Assembly: GCA_937923325.1 (NCBI GenBank)
Contig: CAKZUQ010000007.1
Coordinates: forward strand, 1 to 42,159
Origin: an uncultured Bacteriovoracaceae bacterium
GTDB lineage: Bacteria; Bdellovibrionota; Bacteriovoracia; Bacteriovoracales; Bacteriovoracaceae
Reading direction: 5' to 3'
Length of the DNA: 42,159 nt
The position numbers and the translations under genes were made by a program. The notes beneath the pieces were generated by a model that worked only from the letters and a program-made list of their open reading frames with translations, did no database searches and had not been told where the DNA came from. Below, piece by piece: positions 21,840 through 31,291 of this stretch. The number at the start of each line of letters is the position of its first letter. The first letter of the stretch is position 1.

Positions 21840-22277
21840 ATGGAAATAGATAACGAATTAATAGAAATGTTTACAGATGAATTAAACCAATTAAAGGTAG
21901 AACTAACTCCTATTGTAGAAAGTCTACAAACTAACCCACAGCAACCTGAGCAATTTATAAACTTTGCGCAAATAATAGATCGAATCTATGGGACTGCAAC
22001 AACAATGGGCCTAGAAGAAATTGGTGCTTATACTGGTGCAGTTAGAAATATGACTAGAAAAACTGGCACTTCTAAGGTTCCTAGAGCGATGACTGAGGTT
22101 TTAAAACTTGTAAAAAACTGTATGGAAAATCTCGATCAAATGCAAACAGGTATACAAAGCCCAGATCAAGCAAAAATTCTCAATGCAAAAATGAAACTAG
22201 AAATTACTCGTTGTACCAAAATTGATGAGACAATTTTTGCTTTTAGTAAAGATGCTACAGCAGTCTTAACAAAATAA
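21840..22277 (+). CDS. HPt-like helical protein lacking the phospho-His
   Basis: The protein has 145 residues and is all helical. The segment FINFAQIIDRIYGTATTMGLEEIGAY aligns with the HPt signature A-H-x-L-K-G-x-A-x-x-(L/M)-G. Asp47 stands where the phosphorylatable His should be, and Tyr where Lys is usual. It may be a phosphotransfer mimic or structural helix bundle; the family call is from the motif only. A near-consensus promoter places its start codon at or near the transcription start. It is convergent with the next gene, with only two bases between stops. Confidence 0.55.
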   Translation: MEIDNELIEMFTDELNQLKVELTPIVESLQTNPQQPEQFINFAQIIDRIYGTATTMGLEEIGAYTGAVRNMTRKTGTSKVPRAMTEVLKLVKNCMENLDQMQTGIQSPDQAKILNAKMKLEITRCTKIDETIFAFSKDATAVLTK

Positions 22278-22279
22278 TA

Positions 22280-23650
22280 TTAAATATCAGATGATAAAAC
22301 TTTTAAATACTTCTCTTTTTTAGAGTCGATTCTTAAAACATCCAGTTTATCATCATTATCCATATTTCCAATAAGAAAAACTGATTCAATAAATGAGCGA
22401 CACTTTAGTTTTGGGTCATTAAATTTGGCCAAAATAGGAGTAATGAACTCTTTCGTTCTCTTTGAGATCTTAAGCTCACTGTAGGGATATTTAGGGTTTG
22501 AAGGATTATAAGTCCCTTTAAAACATCTGGCAGGTACCCCTATGATATATGAACTTATATCAGGATAGAACTGTTTTATGACCTCAGTTAGTTTATTTTC
22601 TTTTTTTGGATCATAAGTATAGAGTACACTTTTATCTTTAACGTTGGAAAAAAAGTTTCTAATTTTAAAACTAATACGATCACGTTGATCCATTGTTTTT
22701 AGATAGGCATCAACTTTTAAGCAGGTCATGATAAGGTTTTTGTTACCTCCTTCTTTACATATATTCACCATTGCCTTGATCATCATATCTAATTTTTGGT
22801 AGTTTATTACTTTGTTTTTAAATTCTTTTTTATACTTAATGAAAATGGTCTTAAGCTTTGAGTTTTTTTCAGTCACAGATTGTTTTTTTAGTTTTTCTTT
22901 TTCTTTAGCACTGAGTTCTAATTTACTTTTTTTACACACTAGATGGCTATGAGTTAACGAGTTTAACTTACCAACCTCATTAGAGTACTTACTATTATTT
23001 TTAGTAAAATAACCTGAAATTTCTATCATATTGCCTTCACCACAACTAAGTTTATTAACAATGTCATCGTTGTATTTAATTCCAAGATGTACAGATAGAT
23101 AAAATTTTGAATCTTTATCGTCAATGAGTCTAAATTTAGCTTCTTCTTTATTCGAGATATAGTTTGTTTTAAGTTTGTTTATATAACCTTTAACTTTGAT
23201 TAAAGAAATGGCCTCTTTGAATGTTGAATTTTTAAGATCATCAACTGTTTTCGTTTTATTTATACTTTTATAATTATTATCTTTTTCACATTTTATTGGT
23301 GATTTTTTATCAACAATTATTCTACCAACTGTATTTTTTGATTTGCTAGCAATAAACTTACCTCTAATTGTGGCGTACTCCATATGAGCACAATGAAATT
23401 TCGAATTTATTCTTTTGCCATTTATAACTTCATTAAACTCAAGATTCATTAAATACTTAGAGTAAAGGTCAAAGAATTTAATTTGTGATTTTTCATTATT
23501 TTTATTCTCAATATGTTTTATTTTTTTTATAAAACCTGAAAAAATAATGGTTTTACCATCAAAGAGTTGTCTTTTGCCTTCCAAACTTTTGAAGTTCATT
23601 CCATAGGCTGAAAAACTTACTAAAAGTAAAAAGGAAAAAATTAGTTTCAT
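22280..23650 (-). CDS. putative secreted protein, unknown
   Basis: The protein has 456 residues with a signal peptide (KLIFSFLLLVSFSAYG, cleavage near residue 17). The N-terminal 230 residues contain two similar beta-type segments (DGKTIIFSGFIKKIKHIEN..., and later LIKVKGYINKLKTN...), each followed by an 'F.LID/FFDLY' strand and a Cys. This suggests two OB-like modules. The C-terminal half is helical and Lys-rich. Its ATG shares a base with the stop of the TetR gene (TAATG), so it is the last gene of the thyA-folA-tetR operon. Function unknown. Confidence 0.6.
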   Translation of the reverse strand: MKLIFSFLLLVSFSAYGMNFKSLEGKRQLFDGKTIIFSGFIKKIKHIENKNNEKSQIKFFDLYSKYLMNLEFNEVINGKRINSKFHCAHMEYATIRGKFIASKSKNTVGRIIVDKKSPIKCEKDNNYKSINKTKTVDDLKNSTFKEAISLIKVKGYINKLKTNYISNKEEAKFRLIDDKDSKFYLSVHLGIKYNDDIVNKLSCGEGNMIEISGYFTKNNSKYSNEVGKLNSLTHSHLVCKKSKLELSAKEKEKLKKQSVTEKNSKLKTIFIKYKKEFKNKVINYQKLDMMIKAMVNICKEGGNKNLIMTCLKVDAYLKTMDQRDRISFKIRNFFSNVKDKSVLYTYDPKKENKLTEVIKQFYPDISSYIIGVPARCFKGTYNPSNPKYPYSELKISKRTKEFITPILAKFNDPKLKCRSFIESVFLIGNMDNDDKLDVLRIDSKKEKYLKVLSSDI

Positions 23651-24252
23651 TAGCGGGCTCTTAGATAAGAACTGATCATAATTGAGAGTTCTTTTTTTAT
23701 TTTTTCCCTGTCCATCTCTTTGTATGGGCCATTTATTAAAAAAATTGTGCTTCTAACATTTTGGATGACTAGGAATAAAGCATACTCTAAATCTTCTTTA
23801 TTAATGGTATTGTTAATATCTTTATTATTATTAAGAACTTTATTAATTAAAAAAGGAATAAGTTTTTGATCAATATTTTTAAAATAAGTAATATCTACAA
23901 TATCTGGAACATACTGAAAGAGTATTTTTCCAAATACACCTTTTTTCTCCCAATTTTCCACAAAATAAATGACAACAGACTCAACAATTTCTTCAAGACT
24001 TTTAGTTTCAGAATCTACTAATAGATCATTTAGATCATCTCTATTTTTTGTAAGTTCTTTTTCTAAAAGTACTTCAAGAATTGATTCTTTATTTTTAAAG
24101 TATTGATAGAGAGATCCAATGCTCACACCAGCAACTTCTGCAATATAGTTTGTGTTAAATTTTTCTAGCCCACTTTTTTCAAGGACCATTTTACTTGCTT
24201 CTAAGATAGCATCCACAGTGACGCGAGCTCGTTTTTGTTTAGGCTCTTTCAT
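23650..24252 (-). CDS. TetR-family transcriptional regulator
   Basis: From the ATG at 24252 the protein has 200 residues beginning [19 protein letters not shown]. The 20 extra upstream codons of the open frame lie inside folA and look like read-through of that gene. The TetR_N domain is clear: TNYIAEVAGVSIGSLYQYFKNKESIL. The C-terminal ligand domain (about 75-200) is helical with conserved aromatic positions. It overlaps folA by 14 bases and shares its stop with the next start, so it is co-transcribed. A likely target is its own operon or the downstream gene. Confidence 0.88.
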   Translation of the reverse strand: MKEPKQKRARVTVDAILEASKMVLEKSGLEKFNTNYIAEVAGVSIGSLYQYFKNKESILEVLLEKELTKNRDDLNDLLVDSETKSLEEIVESVVIYFVENWEKKGVFGKILFQYVPDIVDITYFKNIDQKLIPFLINKVLNNNKDINNTINKEDLEYALFLVIQNVRSTIFLINGPYKEMDREKIKKELSIMISSYLRAR

Positions 24253-24736
24253 AATAATTAAATTCCCAAGAGTATTCATTTTTTTCATCTTTTGGATGAG
24301 AAAAACTTTCAATTAATTTCCATGAAGTAAAATCAATTTTTGGAAAAAATGCATCAGCTTTTTCTATCGTGCAATCAACATTTGTCATATAAGCCCTTTG
24401 AATAACAGGTAAGGCCTCTTTGTAAATTTGACCACCGCCATTTATAAAGCATTCATCATCACCTAACTGCCTGGCCTTTTCAATTCCTTGTTCAAGTGAA
24501 TGGACAACAAAACATCCTTCAGGGGCTTGATAATCTTTGTTACGAGTAATGATGATACTTGTACGGTTTGGAAGAGGTCTTCCTATTGATTCAAATGTTT
24601 TACGTCCCATAATTAAACAGTGACCAGTTGTAATTTTTTTATAATTCTTAAAATCATCGGACAAGCGCCACAACATTTTATTATCCAGGCCAATGGCCAT
24701 ATTTTTGGATACGGCCACAATCGCTGATATTATCAT
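24239..24736 (-). CDS. folA: dihydrofolate reductase
   Basis: The protein has 165 residues and reduces dihydrofolate to tetrahydrofolate with NADPH. Motifs are [24 protein letters not shown] (N-terminal strand and Trp loop, given in part), the active-site Asp in [26 protein letters not shown] and the [18 protein letters not shown] site. It starts within the last codons of thyA (four-base overlap), which matches its function: it regenerates the tetrahydrofolate consumed by ThyA. Confidence 0.96.
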   Translation of the reverse strand: MIISAIVAVSKNMAIGLDNKMLWRLSDDFKNYKKITTGHCLIMGRKTFESIGRPLPNRTSIIITRNKDYQAPEGCFVVHSLEQGIEKARQLGDDECFINGGGQIYKEALPVIQRAYMTNVDCTIEKADAFFPKIDFTSWKLIESFSHPKDEKNEYSWEFNYYERA

Positions 24737-25527
24737 ACGGCCACTTTACCTTTAATATGTGGATGTGCTTCATATCCAGTGAGCTCAAAATCTTCAAATT
24801 TAAAATCATCTATATCTTTTACATCACGTGTGATTGTCATTTTTGGTAAACTAAATGGAGTTCTTGTCATTTGAAGTTGTGCTTGCTCCATATGATTTGA
24901 ATACAAGTGTGCATCTCCGATTGTATGGATAAACTCTCCAGGCTCAAGCCCACAAACCTTTGCTATCATCATTGTAAATACAGCATAACTTGCGATATTA
25001 AATGGAACTCCTAAGAAAATATCTGCACTTCTTTGATACAACTGACAACTAAGCTTTCCATCTGCAACATAGAATTGAAAAAACATATGACAAGGAGGTA
25101 GGGCCATATGCTCAAGCTCACCAACATTCCATGCATTAACAATTAAACGTCTTGAGTTTGGATTAGTTTTAATTTGTTCTATTACGTCTTTTATTTGATC
25201 ATGAACTTTTCCATCAATCCCCTTCCAAGATCTCCACTGAACTCCGTAAACAGGACCAAGGTCTCCATTTTCATCGGCCCACTCATCCCAGATTCTAACT
25301 TTATGCTCTTTAAGGTAAGCGATATTCCCTGTTCCTTGTAAAAACCAAAGAAGTTCATGAATAATAGATTTTAAATGACATTTTTTTGTTGTTACTAATG
25401 GAAAACCTTCAGAAAGGTCAAATCTCATTTGATGGCCAAATACAGATTTTATACCTGTTCCAGTTCTGTCATCTTTAACAGTACCAGTTTCATAAACTCG
25501 TTTCATTAAGTCTAAATATTGTTTCAT
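24733..25527 (-). CDS. thyA: thymidylate synthase
   Basis: The protein has 264 residues, the standard length of the short ThyA form. It methylates dUMP to dTMP with methylene-tetrahydrofolate. Motifs are the DRTGTG N-terminal loop, [11 protein letters not shown] (phosphate-binding Arg pair), the nucleophile Cys in [29 protein letters not shown] and HIKGKVAV at the C-terminus. GGAG precedes the ATG. It is the first gene of a four-gene operon; the 92-bp gap to the divergent namZ-like gene must hold both promoters. Confidence 0.97.
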   Translation of the reverse strand: MKQYLDLMKRVYETGTVKDDRTGTGIKSVFGHQMRFDLSEGFPLVTTKKCHLKSIIHELLWFLQGTGNIAYLKEHKVRIWDEWADENGDLGPVYGVQWRSWKGIDGKVHDQIKDVIEQIKTNPNSRRLIVNAWNVGELEHMALPPCHMFFQFYVADGKLSCQLYQRSADIFLGVPFNIASYAVFTMMIAKVCGLEPGEFIHTIGDAHLYSNHMEQAQLQMTRTPFSLPKMTITRDVKDIDDFKFEDFELTGYEAHPHIKGKVAV

Positions 25528-25619
25528 CTATGTCTCCTACTCTTTATAATTTATGTATATGTGTGTATAATTAGGCTAACAAACAACTACTAAACTGTTA
25601 ATAAAAAAAGGTTTGACGC

Positions 25620-26813
25620 ATGTCTAAGAAAGTCATTACTGGTATAGATAAACTGAAAAGTGATAAAGATTTACAAGCTAAGTACAAAGGAAATATAGGC
25701 CTATTGTGTCATTCAGCTAGTGTAGACTCTGAACTTTCCCATTCAGTAGAAATATTTATGGAAATTTTTGGTGATAAATTCAAAAAAATATATGGGCCCC
25801 AACACGGTTTTGTTACAGACGTACAAGACAATATGATAGAGACCGACCATTACACTCACCCATATTTCAAATTACCTGTTTATTCTTTATACTCAGAAAC
25901 GAGAAAACCTACAGATGCTATGCTTGAAGGAATAGATTACTTATTTGTTGATCTTCAGGATGTAGGAACGAGAATTTATACTTATATTTACACAATGACC
26001 TATGTACTTGAAGCGTGTGCAAACAAAGATATTGAAGTTGTTATTCTTGATAGACCTAATCCAATTGATGCGGACACCATTGAGGGCAATGTACTTGAAC
26101 TTGAGTTCTCTTCATTTGTAGGTAGACACCCACTACCTGTAAGGCATGGTCTAACAATGGGTGAAGTTGCTAAAATGCACCAACAATACTGGACCGATAC
26201 AAAAACTAACTTTTCAATTATAGAAATGGAAAATTATGATAGAAGAATGAGTTTTGAGCAAACTCTTCTACCGTGGGTTATGCCATCACCTAATCTACCA
26301 ACAGTTGAAGGGTGTTACACATTTGTTGGAACTGTTTTATATGAAGGAACAAATATCAGTGAAGGAAGAGGGACCACTCGTCCTCTTGAGATCCTTGGAC
26401 ATCCAAAGTTTGATCCATGGACAATGAAAAAACATCTTGATCAAGTCATGGCGACAAATAGACTGGAAGGCTTTATATTAAGACCAGTCAATTTTCAACC
26501 AACCTTTCAAAAACATGCTGGTATTCCATGCGGTGGATTTCAAATTCATGTCACAGATAGAAGTAAATTCAAACCATGGCGAGTTTGCCAGTTGCTCTGC
26601 AAAGAATTTTACAAAGAATTAGGAACAGACTTTAAATATAAAGAAGACCCATATGAGTATGAAACGTCCATGAATCCTGTTGATATGATAAATGGTACCG
26701 ATAAAATTAGGGGTTGGTATGAAAGAGATGGATTGTTTGGTGAGTTGATTTCGCTTGAAGAAACCACACTTCCTTTATATATGGAACAAAGACAAAGCAT
26801 CCTAATATACTAA
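25620..26813 (+). CDS. NamZ/YbbC-type exo-N-acetylmuramidase (DUF1343)
   Basis: The protein has 397 residues. The family is shown by NIGLLCHSASVD, the IYGPQHGF segment, LFVDLQDVGTRIYTYIYTM, VVILDRPNPI, PLPVRHGLTMGE, PWVMPSPNLPT and YEGTNISEGRGTTRPLE. NamZ enzymes cleave single MurNAc residues from the non-reducing end of peptidoglycan fragments. No signal peptide is visible (start MSKKVITGIDKL), so it likely works in the cytoplasm on imported fragments, useful to a bacterium that digests other cells' walls. The ribosome binding site is AAAGG. Confidence 0.9.
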   Translation: MSKKVITGIDKLKSDKDLQAKYKGNIGLLCHSASVDSELSHSVEIFMEIFGDKFKKIYGPQHGFVTDVQDNMIETDHYTHPYFKLPVYSLYSETRKPTDAMLEGIDYLFVDLQDVGTRIYTYIYTMTYVLEACANKDIEVVILDRPNPIDADTIEGNVLELEFSSFVGRHPLPVRHGLTMGEVAKMHQQYWTDTKTNFSIIEMENYDRRMSFEQTLLPWVMPSPNLPTVEGCYTFVGTVLYEGTNISEGRGTTRPLEILGHPKFDPWTMKKHLDQVMATNRLEGFILRPVNFQPTFQKHAGIPCGGFQIHVTDRSKFKPWRVCQLLCKEFYKELGTDFKYKEDPYEYETSMNPVDMINGTDKIRGWYERDGLFGELISLEETTLPLYMEQRQSILIY

Positions 26814-26883
26814 AAATACAGACTTTATAGTTATTTGCTCAAGTAAGAAAGATATCTACCCGATAAGAAAGAAGTTAAGGGGA

Positions 26884-29800
26884 ATGATGCAAAAATATTT
26901 TGTACATATATTGATATTACTTATAAGCTTGAATACTTTTGCAAGTAGAACAGGGCCTATTGAAATTTGGCTAAAAATGTATCCGCTTAATAGTTGTCCT
27001 GGTGTCGTGCTGGAATACATACCTTTAAAGTCTTCTAAGTACAAAATAAGAATACCAAGTCAGAAAAAAGATGTTTTCATAGTTGAAACAATTATTGAGG
27101 ACTTAAATGATTTATCTAAAATTACAAATTACATTAATGAGGCCGAATCTCAGCATTGTCCACTAGATAATTTAAGCTTATCTCACTTATCAAATGAAGC
27201 TGCTTGTTCGGAGTTAACTAAAAAGTATTCAGAAAAATATGTTGATCTAGTAAAATATATATCAGAAGTCGTGCAAAAAGATCGACAAAAAGCATGCGAT
27301 AATTTTATTCCATTTATCAAGTTACAGACTGAAGTTGAACAGCTTGGCAAAGAAGATATATTGAAGTTTAAAAATTCAAAGAATATAAGTCATAAGCTCA
27401 TAAAGACATTTGTTGACGATAGCACTGACGAATTAATAGATCATTATTATGCTTGTGGTGGAAAAAAAGGTTCTTCAAAATTTATTAAAAATATGATCCT
27501 AATGGAAGCAAGAAATGCTTGTATCGTTCCAAAACCACAAGGAGCTTTATCTTGGGAGCAAGCATCTGAACTTGCAACACAGATTTCAGAAAAATACTCT
27601 AATAAAAGTCTCATCAAACTAAACTCAAGTTTAAAAGACATTACTTATGATGCCATAATGGGATTTGTAGAAACGGTAACAACAGATATGGCACAAAACT
27701 TACTTGGACCATTTATGGATGAAAAAGAAGGTCCCGTTGAAAAACAAGTAGACGACTTTGTAAATAACCTTGAGTCCTATAAAAATTTAAAAAGTACTAA
27801 AGTAGATGATATTACAAGTTATGTCTCTTATGTTTACTCTGCTGATGCAGGAATCGAAGTAGGACAAAAGGCACTCCCATATCTTATCAAGAGTAATTTT
27901 AAAGACAAACTTCCTACTCAGTGGAGTCAAGAAAGAAAGGATAGTTATCTAAATGATGTGCTAATTAAAACGGCTTCAGATAGTTATGACAAATGTATGC
28001 TTGAAGAAAAGAATCATGCTCATTATACTCTAGATGATAATATCCAATTTAATGAATATGCACTAGAAGAAAAGAAAAAAAATAAACATTTAAGTTTTGA
28101 TAAAATAAAGCTCGACTTCTTAAAGAAAAGAAAATCTGGTGAAATTAAGACAAAGAAAGAAAAAAGAAAAACTGATGAAGAAACATTGGCCTACAGAATT
28201 GGATTAAAAGAACAATTCTGCACAAACTTTCCTGAAAAATGTTCTGAAAAAGTATGTGGAGGGTCTCCTAATATTCTTTCACCAGATGATTCAGCAACTG
28301 ATACCCAAAGAGTGCAAGGTTGTGTTTTAAAAAGTTTAACTTTAACTATAAAGCCTCTTTTATCTGGGATTATTAGAGATCAAAAAGAAGCCTTTATTGA
28401 AAGCTTTGACTTAACTAATGAGATGGCCGATGACTTCACGGAAAAAACATGGAACACACTCAAAAGCTGTGTTAATAGAAAACTTGCAACGAAGAACAAT
28501 GTAGATAAAGCTGACTTTATAAATGAAGATAAGTATTTACAAAATATTTCAACAAAAGACTTTGAATCTTATATAGTTAAGTGTTCGGATATTGCTGAAA
28601 ATAAAGTCTCAAAAGAGTTTGTCACACAACTATTACTCAACCAAGCTCCATTAAAAGAAGCATTTAACACTGGGGAAGATGTTGTTGACCAATACGGTAA
28701 CAAGCACAACCAAGAGATTATAGATCGTACCTATGAAATCACAACGACTTCATTTACTCCTTGTTTAGAAAAACAGTATGAGCTGCTACAGTCAAATGTA
28801 GAACATGGTTTAAATAAAAAAAATTCAATGTTATGTACACCTATTGTAGAAATGAATGCATCAATACTTGTTGTGCAAAAAGAACTTCAAGATATGGCAA
28901 AAGAAAAAGGAATTGAAGAGAATAGTGAGGTAAAACTGGCCTTAAAAGAATATGAAGCCTGTGGAGAGAGTGCTATTAATAATGCTATAGAAAATGTAGG
29001 GAGTACGAATAGTTCAACACCAATAAATACATTTGAAGATAGTAAAAGTTATCTTGATAGAAATCCTTCATTATTTAATTGTGTAGAGAATGCAATATCT
29101 AATATGTCATTTATTATTGCTGGGTCTGAATTTGAAAACATAGCCAATGAGCAAAAGGACAAACTTCAATTCCCTGAATATATGCTCTCTCTTAAAAACA
29201 ACACACAAAATGCAGTTAAAGAATGCTTTAGTGATGGACTAAATAACCTTGATTATTATGGTTATATAACAAAAGATAAAAATGATAATGAATTCTATAG
29301 ATCTGTAAATGCATCAACAATAGATCAAGCAAAATTAAAACTTAAAAATAAAAACTATCACGATTTAAAGAAACAAGGATACTGGTCAGCTTTTACTTCT
29401 TTCAACGAAGATGATGGCTTAGCAAGGCTACAAAAAGAATGTGAACTTGTGGCTTCACAAGAAATCATCCCCAAACTTTTGATAAAAGAAGCTGGAGGAA
29501 AACTACTTCCATTAACTGAAACTGGTTTTCTAAAAGATAAGACTGAAGTTGGAAATATATTAGCTCAAGAGGCCTATAATCTTAGAAGTGAAAATAACAT
29601 ACAGCTTCCAAAAGACATAAAACCTGAATCAGTTGTTGAGTTTAGCCTATCGGAAGGCTTAGCAATTCATATTGATAAAGGTGGTACAATGGAGAGCTTT
29701 ATTGATGATTTCTCAAAAAGAATAGAAAAAAGAACTATTACAAATATTCATAGTACCCTCTTGAATGGTGTCGTAACTAATACAAGTAATATTAATCAAA

Positions 29801-31233
29801 AATCCAAATTTACAAGCTTAGAAAAGTATTTCCCTGCTACATGTTTACAGGATATAAACAATATTTTGGCAACTGCTCCAAAAAAAGAAGATACCGAACC
29901 ACTTACAATGGATGCCCTTGTTGAATTTTTACAAACTGGTCTTAAATACAGTTTTGAAAGGTCAAACACTCAATACTATAGTGACTTGAATAAATTGAAG
30001 TATGAGTGTGCAACAATGAATAAATTTAAAAATGCATCTGATTTTAACAATTCTATGTTTTACAAAATAATAATTAAAGGACAAATTTATAATACCTTCA
30101 AAGATCAATTTAAAGAGCAAATAGATAATCAGATTTCTACAATGTCTAAAGAATTAACAAACCCAAATTTAGAGGTTAAAAAGAAATATACTGAAAAATT
30201 ACAAGCCGATATGAATTCGATATTTGACAAAGATCTAACTCCTGCTAAATTTGAAAAGATGATGTTCTCAGATAGTGAACTGCTCGATTTTACAGCTCAA
30301 AATTTAGATAAAATTTTAGACGAAGACCCAAAAACAAAAGACTTATTAACACAAATGCTTTTAACTAAATCTTTTAAAGAAACAGAAGATGATTCATTCG
30401 CTAGTAATTTTGCTAAGGCACAGCTTGTCGCCTCTATTGGAATCACTGGTGTAGATACAGCTGTAGAAGATGCAAATAAAGCTGGAACAATTTTTAAAAT
30501 ATCTTCTTGGAGATTTGGTCCAAATAATATCGCTATGAGTGCAGCTAAGGATACCTTTGGAAATCCACAGAAAATTGAAAAAGCACTCGATTGGGAGAAT
30601 ATCTCTAAAGAACAAAAAGACACTTATATTAATAGTATTTCATATGCTTCAGTTGTTGGTGCCACTAAAAACAAGCACTACCCTAAGGATACGAAAGAAT
30701 CTTTAATGAGGATGTTAAAAAATAAATCTTATAATAGCTCCACAATAGCAAAGGACACAAACTCCTTCGCATATATGAAAATTGCAGAAGCTGCCGCTAA
30801 TATCGAGTATAGTACTTCTTTAGAAAGTGCTAAAAAACAATTAGATCAATATGTACAAATGTATGGTTATAAAGATTTTAATAAAAAAGTAGACTCAATT
30901 GCCCAAGATCAAGCAATAAAATTTGGTCTTATAAATGAAAGTTCTGAAGCTCGATATACTTTTAACAAAGGACCAAAGCGTACTGCAGTTGCTAATATGA
31001 TAGCACAAGAACTAAGGTCTAAGTATACTGTAGATAATATCTCTAAAGGGCTTGAAACTCACAAATACTCAAATGATAAAACGTTCATAGAAAACTTAAC
31101 AAAAAGTATTACAGATAGGACGATAGACAAAACTTTTGGTCAAACACCTGAGCAAAAGAAGGCCAGAGAGGAAAGAAGATTAAAAAGTCTGCAGCGTCAA
31201 ATTGACAATCCACTTATGGGTCCTAAGTTCTAA
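26884..31233 (+). CDS. very large secreted helical protein, unknown
   Basis: The protein has 1449 residues. A signal peptide (YFVHILILLISLNTFAS, cleavage near residue 21) is followed by an almost entirely helical, Lys/Glu/Asn-rich chain without membrane segments. A single Cys recurs every 50-110 residues in similar helix starts (HYYACGG, LKSCVNRK, YIVKCSD, FTPCLEKQ, YEACGES, LFNCVEN, VKECFSD, LQKECEL, FPATCLQ, KYECATM). This suggests degenerate helical repeats, perhaps joined by disulfides. AGGGGA precedes the ATG; a second ATG follows directly. No family is recognised. Its end overlaps the T-run of the terminator serving the opposite-strand gene. Confidence 0.7.
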   Translation: MMQKYFVHILILLISLNTFASRTGPIEIWLKMYPLNSCPGVVLEYIPLKSSKYKIRIPSQKKDVFIVETIIEDLNDLSKITNYINEAESQHCPLDNLSLSHLSNEAACSELTKKYSEKYVDLVKYISEVVQKDRQKACDNFIPFIKLQTEVEQLGKEDILKFKNSKNISHKLIKTFVDDSTDELIDHYYACGGKKGSSKFIKNMILMEARNACIVPKPQGALSWEQASELATQISEKYSNKSLIKLNSSLKDITYDAIMGFVETVTTDMAQNLLGPFMDEKEGPVEKQVDDFVNNLESYKNLKSTKVDDITSYVSYVYSADAGIEVGQKALPYLIKSNFKDKLPTQWSQERKDSYLNDVLIKTASDSYDKCMLEEKNHAHYTLDDNIQFNEYALEEKKKNKHLSFDKIKLDFLKKRKSGEIKTKKEKRKTDEETLAYRIGLKEQFCTNFPEKCSEKVCGGSPNILSPDDSATDTQRVQGCVLKSLTLTIKPLLSGIIRDQKEAFIESFDLTNEMADDFTEKTWNTLKSCVNRKLATKNNVDKADFINEDKYLQNISTKDFESYIVKCSDIAENKVSKEFVTQLLLNQAPLKEAFNTGEDVVDQYGNKHNQEIIDRTYEITTTSFTPCLEKQYELLQSNVEHGLNKKNSMLCTPIVEMNASILVVQKELQDMAKEKGIEENSEVKLALKEYEACGESAINNAIENVGSTNSSTPINTFEDSKSYLDRNPSLFNCVENAISNMSFIIAGSEFENIANEQKDKLQFPEYMLSLKNNTQNAVKECFSDGLNNLDYYGYITKDKNDNEFYRSVNASTIDQAKLKLKNKNYHDLKKQGYWSAFTSFNEDDGLARLQKECELVASQEIIPKLLIKEAGGKLLPLTETGFLKDKTEVGNILAQEAYNLRSENNIQLPKDIKPESVVEFSLSEGLAIHIDKGGTMESFIDDFSKRIEKRTITNIHSTLLNGVVTNTSNINQKSKFTSLEKYFPATCLQDINNILATAPKKEDTEPLTMDALVEFLQTGLKYSFERSNTQYYSDLNKLKYECATMNKFKNASDFNNSMFYKIIIKGQIYNTFKDQFKEQIDNQISTMSKELTNPNLEVKKKYTEKLQADMNSIFDKDLTPAKFEKMMFSDSELLDFTAQNLDKILDEDPKTKDLLTQMLLTKSFKETEDDSFASNFAKAQLVASIGITGVDTAVEDANKAGTIFKISSWRFGPNNIAMSAAKDTFGNPQKIEKALDWENISKEQKDTYINSISYASVVGATKNKHYPKDTKESLMRMLKNKSYNSSTIAKDTNSFAYMKIAEAAANIEYSTSLESAKKQLDQYVQMYGYKDFNKKVDSIAQDQAIKFGLINESSEARYTFNKGPKRTAVANMIAQELRSKYTVDNISKGLETHKYSNDKTFIENLTKSITDRTIDKTFGQTPEQKKAREERRLKSLQRQIDNPLMGPKF

Positions 31234-31258
31234 AAAAAAAGGGAGCTAAAAAGCTCCC
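31232..31258 (-). terminator. rho-independent terminator of the AGCS symporter gene
   Basis: On the minus strand GGGAGCT pairs with AGCTCCC (31241-31258) around four T, followed by nine T. The last T residues coincide with the stop codon of the convergent giant gene, which has no T-run of its own but may share the hairpin. Confidence 0.9.
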
Positions 31259-31291
31259 CCCTGTATAATTTTAAATAACTATAAATTGAAG

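Noticed and set aside
30297..30623. Minus-strand ORFs opposite the end of the giant secreted protein gene
   Set aside because: Two overlapping antisense frames without ribosome binding sites in a gene whose own frame is uninterrupted for 4.3 kb.
31241..31258. Terminator of the giant gene on the plus strand
   Set aside because: The hairpin is followed by CCCTGTATAA on the plus strand and by nine T only on the minus strand, so it is assigned to the symporter gene.
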